From the NCBI GenBank assembly GCA_964528735.1, contig CAZGUV010000027.1, forward strand, positions 1 through 6,181: a stretch of DNA of 6,181 nucleotides, given 5' to 3'. The notes beneath the pieces are model-generated. The model did not search any database, had not been told where the DNA came from, and worked only from the letters and a program-made list of their open reading frames with translations. Shown one piece after another: positions 1-3,456 of the stretch. Position 1 is the first letter of the stretch; each line of letters begins with the position of its first letter. A program made the translations under genes and the position numbers. Source of the stretch: CAYNND01 sp964528735 (GTDB taxonomy: Bacteria > Patescibacteriota > Minisyncoccia > Phycocordibacterales > UBA2100).

Positions 1-26
1 ATAATAAGTGCTGATATCTTTTGCAT
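1..26 (-). CDS. N-terminal start of a gene leaving the left edge (partial)
   Basis: Only the first eight codons and part of a ninth are in the window, beginning MQKISALI. A Lys followed by a hydrophobic run is compatible with the start of a signal peptide or membrane helix, but this is too short to identify a product. The main support is positional: a consensus promoter lies immediately upstream, and its predicted transcription start is about 3 bases before this ATG. The transcript would therefore be leaderless or nearly so. There is no Shine-Dalgarno site. Confidence 0.4.
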
Positions 27-35
27 AATGGTTAT

Positions 36-65
36 ATTATATCACACAAAATACTGATTTGTCAA
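36..65 (-). promoter_or_regulatory. Strong sigma-70-type promoter with extended -10, facing left
   Basis: On the minus strand a perfect -35 TTGACA (65..60) is followed by an 18-base spacer and a perfect -10 TATAAT (41..36). A TG one base before the -10 (44..43) makes it an extended -10. Transcription should begin near position 29, just ahead of the ATG at 26. This is the best promoter match in the window. Confidence 0.8.
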
Positions 66-66
66 G

Positions 67-93
67 TGACTCATCGTGCGCTGCCGCGAGTCA
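67..93. repeat. Inverted repeat TGACTC/GAGTCA just upstream of the left promoter
   Basis: Perfect 6-base arms TGACTC (67-72) and GAGTCA (88-93) are separated by 15 bases. The repeat ends one base upstream of the -35 box at 65..60. That position would suit an activator or repressor site. It could also be a chance match, since the arms are short. Confidence 0.35.
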
Positions 94-94
94 A

Positions 95-122
95 AGAAAA
101 CGCCCCAGTCGGGGCGTTTTCT
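95..122. terminator. Bidirectional rho-independent terminator
   Basis: A perfect 12-base-pair stem pairs AGAAAACGCCCC (95-106) with GGGGCGTTTTCT (111-122) around an AGTC loop. The A-run on one arm and T-run on the other give a U-tract in either direction. It lies 16 bases beyond the stop of the minus-strand secreted protein gene at 138, so it most likely ends the sortase/substrate transcript. Confidence 0.9.
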
Positions 123-137
123 GGTCATTATTACAAT

Positions 138-629
138 TTAGCCTAGTACCTGCTTTGATTGTTTGAAGCCGTACAGACCTGAAACAATAAGAGCGAACAA
201 AAGTGCAACTGAGATGTACTCTGTAGCACCAGTGTATGGCACTGTGTTGAGTGAGATGAGGTTTGGGTTACCTGTATTGGTGACAGTCACGATAGGATTT
301 ACTCCACCCTGCCCGCTGCCAACAAATGATGAACCAGCAACACGTGCAGTACAGTAACTACCCGTGCCCTGACTGTTCCAGACATGGAGCGTGTGTGCTC
401 CTTGAGCGAGTGTGTTTACCGTAAGTTCACCATCAGCTGCAACCGCACCGACACCATTGTCGATTGACGCAAACATTGCATTCGCCGAACCCCATACAAG
501 CTTTGTCTTACCGTTGCCAAGATTGTATGACTCAAACGAACAAGTTACAGGATTTGCAGTCTGCGCAGAGGCAACACTTGCAGAGAGTGCAAGCGCTACA
601 ATGACAGCTCGTGAAATAATGTTACTCAT
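138..629 (-). CDS. Small secreted Ig-like protein with C-terminal VPYTG sorting signal (putative sortase substrate)
   Basis: This 163-residue protein looks like a complete sortase substrate. Residues 1-22 form a signal peptide with an ASA cleavage site before Gln23. Residues about 27-97 look like one Ig-like beta-sandwich (aromatic KLVW segment, later HTLHVWNSQG), with Cys30 and Cys93 placed to form a disulfide. A Gly/Ser/Thr/Asn-rich linker follows. Residues 130-134 read VPYTG, then a hydrophobic helix (about 138-154) and a short basic tail with two lysines. That is the three-part layout of cell-wall sorting signals, with Val in place of the usual Leu. I chose ATG at 629 over an in-frame TTG at 650 because the signal peptide then starts directly. 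The sortase gene lies 89 bases upstream on the same strand. The ligand or role of the displayed domain is unknown. Confidence 0.85.
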   Translation of the reverse strand: MSNIISRAVIVALALSASVASAQTANPVTCSFESYNLGNGKTKLVWGSANAMFASIDNGVGAVAADGELTVNTLAQGAHTLHVWNSQGTGSYCTARVAGSSFVGSGQGGVNPIVTVTNTGNPNLISLNTVPYTGATEYISVALLFALIVSGLYGFKQSKQVLG

Positions 630-686
630 GAAATATATATAAAATTGCAAATAATGACCGATAGTGCTGACGCATATCGTATCTGC

Positions 687-715
687 TTACTACAACATTT
701 TTGTACAAAAGTCAA
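687..715 (-). promoter_or_regulatory. Possible promoter for the secreted Ig-like protein
   Basis: Minus-strand TTGACT (715..710) is followed after 17 bases by TAGTAA (692..687). The -35 is good and the -10 is weak. It would let the substrate gene be transcribed apart from the sortase. A second AT-rich candidate, TATATA at 641..636, lies at leaderless distance from ATG 629 but has no convincing -35. Confidence 0.35.
699..710. repeat. Perfect 12-bp palindrome TTTTGTACAAAA
   Basis: A fully symmetric 12-base palindrome lies in the gap between the sortase stop and its substrate gene. It abuts the -35 TTGACT and occupies the spacer of the possible promoter at 687-715, which is a typical repressor-operator position. 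No regulator gene is visible in the window. Confidence 0.45.
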
Positions 716-718
716 GTC

Positions 719-1444
719 CTACTCGAATTGCTGAGCAGGTTCATCAAACTCAGAGAAAAACTCAGCTTCAACAACAAATCGGGATGATTTCGTACCAAAT
801 GAATCACAGGTGGAAAGCGTCAACTTTCTCTGCCCAGGCTCAACACGGAGGTCCACGAGCGCATCATTTGCATCAGCCCTGATGACAGAAGTGACTCGGT
901 ATTGGTGCACCTTGCCCTGACCTACAAGCTGAATGATGCTTCCTTGCTCGAGGTTTTGAATACCATTAAACGCCTTGAAGAGTTGATTATTTACGGTTCG
1001 ATATCCTGTCGAGTGGCCGAAGATAAAAATATTTCCCTCCTTCCCCAAAAGTCCTGATCCAGGGTAACGGACGACTGACTTAAGTAATGCTTTATCAAGC
1101 ACTGCCACATCTCGCGACTGAGGGCTCGCGACAGGCAAGACTTTGTTCAAAGAAGGAATAACAATGCGCTCAGGTAAATAGCCAATGAGCTCAGGAGGTA
1201 ACGGCATCTCTTCTTCAGGACTCGTCTGTATAGAAGTACTTTCTTCAAAAGTAGGCTGAGGAATATCTATATTCTCCTCCCCCGGAATGTACACGTCACT
1301 GACTGTCGGTGGAGTACCGTCCACGTAATACGGAACGAAACCAATCATATTAAGCAGAGCCAAAGAACCAGCAAAAACCCATGAAAAAAAGACAAGAAAC
1401 AGGAGCGGAGCATGAGGTGCTTTTTGCGCAGATGACATCGACAT
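719..1444 (-). CDS. Membrane-anchored sortase (cysteine transpeptidase)
   Basis: Sortases cut a sorting signal between Thr and Gly and transfer the protein to an amino acceptor at the cell surface. With ATG at 1444 the product has 241 residues. It has a short N-terminus, one membrane helix (about 12-36), an acidic Pro-rich stalk (to about 84), then the sortase barrel from about 90. The catalytic triad is visible: His144 in FGHSTG, Cys213 in TLSTCDSFG, and Arg222 in SSRFVV. The pattern resembles short sortases of the class D/E kind, but I cannot assign the class. An in-frame TTG at 1474 would add ten residues and ATG 1438 would remove two; I prefer 1444 because the membrane anchor follows directly. 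No good Shine-Dalgarno site precedes any of them. The gene immediately downstream encodes a protein with a VPYTG signal, the probable substrate. Confidence 0.9.
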   Translation of the reverse strand: MSMSSAQKAPHAPLLFLVFFSWVFAGSLALLNMIGFVPYYVDGTPPTVSDVYIPGEENIDIPQPTFEESTSIQTSPEEEMPLPPELIGYLPERIVIPSLNKVLPVASPQSRDVAVLDKALLKSVVRYPGSGLLGKEGNIFIFGHSTGYRTVNNQLFKAFNGIQNLEQGSIIQLVGQGKVHQYRVTSVIRADANDALVDLRVEPGQRKLTLSTCDSFGTKSSRFVVEAEFFSEFDEPAQQFE

Positions 1445-1500
1445 ACGATGACACTCATACTCACCTTGTGTCAAATGAGTTGTACATGGTATACCCGTAG

Positions 1501-1518
1501 TACCACCCCGCAGTGGTA
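1501..1518. repeat. Inverted repeat TACCAC-N6-GTGGTA in the divergent intergenic region
   Basis: Perfect 6-base arms (1501-1506 and 1513-1518) surround CCCGCA. It lies between the sortase gene and the plus-strand CARDB-protein gene, where one bound factor could act on both. The rest of the gene-free stretch 1445-1664 holds a second short hairpin and a promoter candidate, and nothing else I recognise. Confidence 0.4.
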
Positions 1519-1567
1519 ATGCTGAATCTCGTTAGTTCTTTCCCTGCGAACCCAACACAATGACGAC

Positions 1568-1584
1568 TCGCTTTCCATAAGCGA
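1568..1584. repeat. Short hairpin just before a -35 box
   Basis: TCGCTT (1568-1573) pairs with AAGCGA (1579-1584) around a five-base loop. It ends three bases before TTGACA at 1588. It could be a regulatory site or a weak structure. Confidence 0.3.
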
Positions 1585-1587
1585 CTC

Positions 1588-1616
1588 TTGACAAAAGCCA
1601 TTTTATATGGTAGTTA
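1588..1616 (+). promoter_or_regulatory. Possible promoter for the CARDB surface protein
   Basis: A perfect -35 TTGACA (1588-1593) is followed, after 17 bases, by TAGTTA (1611-1616), a poor -10. The predicted start near 1623 is compatible with either the GTG at 1632 or the ATG at 1665. The -35 is strong, and the orientation and position suit the downstream gene. Confidence 0.45.
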
Positions 1617-1664
1617 CTTCGTACCAATACAGTGCGTATTGATTTAGCATTTTATCGTTTATAC

Positions 1665-2675
1665 ATGGAAAACAGTACACAAAACACACCGCACGAAGAC
1701 AGCAACCCAGCGTTGACTGTGTTCGCAATACTTGGCTTTATCGCCCTCCTCATTGCAGGACTCTGGAGTACTATCCAGCTCGTAAAGCAAGGCTCTCACA
1801 TGATTTCTGGTTCTGGAACACGAGGCGTGAGCTCATTCATGGGACTCACGAGTGCAGGTGTATCTATCAAAGTTGATACGAAAAACATCACGCCAGGCGA
1901 GGCATTCACTGTTTCTTGGTCTTCAACAAAACGCGAAGACTCAACACTGACGCTCACATACGCATGTCGTGAATATGTATACCTGCAGGTAAACACTACT
2001 GAGAATGCATTTGCTATTCCATGTAACGCACCATTCACTATCGCGCAAGAAGCTGACGCACTTTCACTCACTGCAATCTCAGAAGCAAACGCACCGGTTG
2101 AGCTCCCGCTCACATTGACACTCACGAACGCTTCAGGAAACGCAACTAAGGATGTCTCAATGGTAACAATCAAGGCACCACTTGCAGTGGTCCCCCCAAC
2201 AGACACCACAAAGACTGAACCTGTCGTACCTCCAGCAAAAAAGCCGGAGCCAGTACAGAAGCCAGTTGAAGCAAAGCAGGTTATGGTTCCTGTAAAGAAA
2301 TCCGATGATACTGGCACTGCGGACTTGAAGCCGACCATCACTCAAGTCGGTGTACTTGTTGATGGTTCACTCGTTGAGCGAACAGTTTTCAAGCCAGGTG
2401 ATGTTGTAGTTGTTCGATTTGATGTTACCAATCACGGTACGAAAGTTGCAAAAGCATGGACATTCTCTGCAACACTTCCATCAAATCCAGTATTTACATA
2501 CGCCTCAGATGTACAAGAAGACTTGTATGCAGGTGCGACTGCACATCTCACCATGACTTTCGATAAACTCGCGTCTGGCACAGGTATTATCGCAATTGAT
2601 GTAGATACAACTAAAAAGATCGCAGAGACCTCAGAAGGAAACAACGGCGTCTCACGACAGATTGTTGTTCAGTAA
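1665..2675 (+). CDS. Membrane-anchored extracellular protein with Ig-like region and C-terminal CARDB domain
   Basis: This 336-residue protein has a short polar N-terminus, one membrane helix (about 17-40) and a long extracellular part. Residues about 60-170 are Ser/Thr-rich beta-strand sequence of Ig-like type, with Cys101 and Cys120 likely bonded. Residues about 172-216 are a Pro/Lys/Val linker. Residues about 220-336 match the CARDB (APHP-like) adhesion fold: a start at DLKPTITQVGV, FKPGDVVVVRFDVTNHGT, then DVDTTKKIAETSEGNN near the end. CARDB domains are usually cell-surface adhesion or binding modules; the ligand here is unknown. It lacks a sorting signal, so it should stay anchored by its N-terminal helix and is not an obvious sortase client. 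I chose ATG 1665; GTG 1632 would add eleven residues. Neither start has a Shine-Dalgarno site. It is divergent from the sortase. Confidence 0.8.
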   Translation: MENSTQNTPHEDSNPALTVFAILGFIALLIAGLWSTIQLVKQGSHMISGSGTRGVSSFMGLTSAGVSIKVDTKNITPGEAFTVSWSSTKREDSTLTLTYACREYVYLQVNTTENAFAIPCNAPFTIAQEADALSLTAISEANAPVELPLTLTLTNASGNATKDVSMVTIKAPLAVVPPTDTTKTEPVVPPAKKPEPVQKPVEAKQVMVPVKKSDDTGTADLKPTITQVGVLVDGSLVERTVFKPGDVVVVRFDVTNHGTKVAKAWTFSATLPSNPVFTYASDVQEDLYAGATAHLTMTFDKLASGTGIIAIDVDTTKKIAETSEGNNGVSRQIVVQ

Positions 2676-2689
2676 ATCCTCTCGACACA

Positions 2690-2727
2690 AAAAATACCGC
2701 CTCTATTTTTTAGTAGGCGGTATTTTT
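2690..2727. terminator. Bidirectional rho-independent terminator
   Basis: AAAAATACCGCCT (2690-2702) pairs perfectly over 13 bases with AGGCGGTATTTTT (2715-2727) around a 12-base loop. T-runs follow in both directions. It starts 14 bases after the stop of the plus-strand CARDB gene, and also faces the end of the minus-strand miniprotein gene at 2779. Confidence 0.9.
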
Positions 2728-2743
2728 ATTTCAAAAGGATGAG

Positions 2744-2769
2744 GGGGCGACGGCTGGTCTCGTCGCCCC
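2744..2769 (-). terminator. GC-rich hairpin after the 54-residue miniprotein gene
   Basis: GGGGCGACG (2744-2752) pairs perfectly with CGTCGCCCC (2761-2769) around eight bases. On the minus strand it begins 9 bases after the stop codon at 2779. The following sequence is only modestly T-rich, so it may be a 3'-end protecting hairpin that works together with the terminator at 2690-2727. Confidence 0.6.
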
Positions 2770-2778
2770 ACCGTTGGG

Positions 2779-2943
2779 TCAGTTCGCCGAAGCGAGCTGT
2801 TCTACTTCTTGACGCCGTGCTGTGACCGCCGCGTTGGCGCGTTTCCGATGAGCGGCCTGCTTCTCGAAGAAGGCCTTCTGCTTGCCGCTTTTCGCGCGCT
2901 TTTTCGGTGAACGATGTGCCCAGCGTTTCTTCCCAGCTGACAT
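2779..2943 (-). CDS. Very basic 54-residue miniprotein, function unknown
   Basis: I do not recognise this protein. It starts MSAGKKRWAH, has a dense Lys/Arg stretch with KKRAKSGKQKA at about residues 14-24, then alternating Lys/Arg/Ala/Gln/Glu suggesting one helix, and ends QLASAN. There is no membrane segment and no cysteine. Charge and size would fit a nucleic-acid- or ribosome-binding protein, but that is inference. The start is well supported: GGAGGG lies 8 bases before ATG 2943. Most other genes here have no such site. Codons favour G or C in third position more than its neighbours. The 49-residue gene at 3196-3345 shares the MSA start and the KxAKSGKQKA core. A longer reading from ATG 3069 is open but I reject it. 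Confidence 0.65.
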   Translation of the reverse strand: MSAGKKRWAHRSPKKRAKSGKQKAFFEKQAAHRKRANAAVTARRQEVEQLASAN

Positions 2944-3023
2944 GAGTTGTACCCTCCGGCTTGGCATACGCCCTGCAACGACTATCATCGCAGAAGAACG
3001 ACGTACCCACAAAAATGGTAGCG

Positions 3024-3055
3024 CGTATACAACTAAAATCAATTTGACGTATACA
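3024..3055. repeat. Two copies of CGTATACA, 24 bases apart
   Basis: Identical octamers lie at 3024-3031 and 3048-3055, each containing the palindrome GTATAC. They are in the AT-rich pocket 80-112 bases upstream of the 54-residue miniprotein start. On the minus strand they read as imperfect -10 boxes (TATACG), but no good -35 goes with them. A paired binding site is possible. The remainder of 2944-3076 shows no other gene. Confidence 0.35.
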
Positions 3056-3076
3056 TTATTTCCTTTCATAACAAAA

Positions 3077-3091
3077 CGCCCGAAGGGGGCG
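3077..3091 (-). terminator. Rho-independent terminator between the two miniprotein genes
   Basis: On the minus strand CGCCC (3091..3087) and GGGCG (3081..3077) pair around CCTTC and are followed at once by TTTTGTT. This is a short but standard terminator and should end or weaken transcripts coming from the 49-residue gene before they reach the 54-residue gene. Confidence 0.65.
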
Positions 3092-3107
3092 CTGTGTTGG
3101 TTTCTTG

Positions 3108-3121
3108 CTCACCGCTGTGAG
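3108..3121 (-). ncRNA. Small hairpin in the inter-miniprotein region
   Basis: CTCAC (3108-3112) pairs with GTGAG (3117-3121) around four bases. It sits between the large GNRA hairpin and the terminator, as one of several consecutive stems after the 49-residue gene. It is weak taken alone. Confidence 0.35.
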
Positions 3122-3138
3122 GTTGTATGTATGTAGGG

Positions 3139-3166
3139 GGGGTGCTCATCTCGCGATAAGCACCCC
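3139..3166 (-). ncRNA. 12-bp hairpin with GCGA (GNRA) tetraloop in minus-strand RNA
   Basis: Read on the minus strand, GGGGTGCTTATC (3166..3155) pairs along its whole length with GATGAGCACCCC (3150..3139), with one G-U wobble, leaving the loop GCGA, a GNRA tetraloop. On the plus strand that wobble becomes a C/A mismatch, so the structure favours minus-strand RNA. It starts 29 bases after the stop of the 49-residue gene and has no U-tract, so it is not a simple terminator. It may be a 3'-UTR element or part of a small RNA. Confidence 0.6.
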
Positions 3167-3177
3167 ACCCAGCGCAG

Positions 3178-3191
3178 AGCTCAGTCGAGCT
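3178..3191. repeat. Short inverted repeat AGCTC-AGTC-GAGCT
   Basis: Perfect 5-base arms lie four bases beyond the minus-strand stop codon at 3196. It is the first of the row of stems that fills 3077-3191. Confidence 0.35.
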
Positions 3192-3195
3192 TACT

Positions 3196-3345
3196 TCAGG
3201 CTCTCCACCCCCTGCCCACCGTTGACGGTGAAGCCTTCATCGCCGAAGCGACGATACCCGGCGACGCGCGACCCTTGGTGCCGCGACGAGCCTTGAGGAG
3301 CTTGGCCTTCTGTTTACCCGACTTTGCCTTTTTGGGTGCTGACAT
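3196..3345 (-). CDS. Very basic 49-residue miniprotein, function unknown
   Basis: I do not recognise this protein. It starts MSAPKKAKSGKQKA, continues with KLLKARRGTKGRASPG, and ends in a less charged tail (IVASAMKASPSTVGRGWRA). It has no cysteine and no membrane segment. The start at ATG 3345 is supported by AAGGA 9 bases upstream, a TTTACA/TAGCAT promoter further up, and the likeness of its first residues to the 54-residue protein encoded at 2779-2943. The shared serine is coded TCG here and AGC there, so the copies are not a recent duplication. GC-rich third positions set it apart from gyrB. A ribosome- or nucleic-acid-binding role is plausible from charge only. It lies 111 bases downstream of gyrB on the same strand. 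Confidence 0.6.
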   Translation of the reverse strand: MSAPKKAKSGKQKAKLLKARRGTKGRASPGIVASAMKASPSTVGRGWRA

Positions 3346-3360
3346 GCGTCAGTGTCCTTC

Positions 3361-3432
3361 CCTAGTGCTGGTTAGATAGCTACGCTCCCCGAATGAGACC
3401 CCCAGACGGACGTAACCAAGAGGAATGCTAGG
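3361..3432 (-). promoter_or_regulatory. Nested inverted repeats in the leader of the 49-residue gene
   Basis: TGGTTA (3369-3374) matches TAACCA (3413-3418), and outside it CCTAG (3361-3365) matches CTAGG (3428-3432). If transcription starts near 3418, the RNA would begin with one arm of the inner stem and fold it back about 45 bases later, close to the AAGGA ribosome-binding site. A leader that controls translation is possible but unproven. I see no match to a known riboswitch. Confidence 0.35.
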
Positions 3433-3453
3433 ATATAACTTTACTTTTGTAAA
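3425..3453 (-). promoter_or_regulatory. Promoter for the 49-residue miniprotein gene
   Basis: Minus-strand TTTACA (3453..3448, five of six) and TAGCAT (3430..3425, four of six) are 17 bases apart. The predicted start near 3418 gives a leader of about 72 bases. The -35 lies in the hairpin right after the gyrB stop codon, so the end of gyrB and the start of this unit share DNA. Confidence 0.5.
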
Positions 3454-3456
3454 GTT
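3437..3456. terminator. AT-rich hairpin directly after the gyrB stop
   Basis: AACTTTAC (3437-3444) pairs perfectly with GTAAAGTT (3449-3456) around TTTT. It begins at the base next to the gyrB TAA. It has no T-run on the minus-strand exit side and little GC, so it may only slow or stabilise the transcript, not stop it. Confidence 0.4.

Noticed and set aside
1446..1474. TTGACA on the minus strand at 1474..1469 as a sortase promoter
   Set aside because: The bases 17 positions downstream (TCATCG) do not resemble a -10, and transcription would start inside or after the chosen start codon.
2726..3010. Minus-strand 94-residue reading frame overlapping the miniprotein
   Set aside because: It is the out-of-frame reading of the same GC-rich DNA, runs through the terminator at 2744-2769 and shows no domain pattern.
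2779..3069. Longer 96-residue version of the 54-residue miniprotein starting at ATG 3069
   Set aside because: The extra part is hydrophobic and unlike the paralogue, there is no ribosome-binding site at 3069, and GGAGGG sits 8 bases before ATG 2943.
2882..3136. Plus-strand reading frame opposite the miniprotein region
   Set aside because: Antisense to a better-supported gene, crosses the terminator at 3077-3091, and has no ribosome-binding site.
3361..3440. Possible tRNA-like fold in the leader of the 49-residue gene
   Set aside because: The closing stem encloses too few bases, and there is no T-loop (TTC) motif or anticodon arm in the right place.
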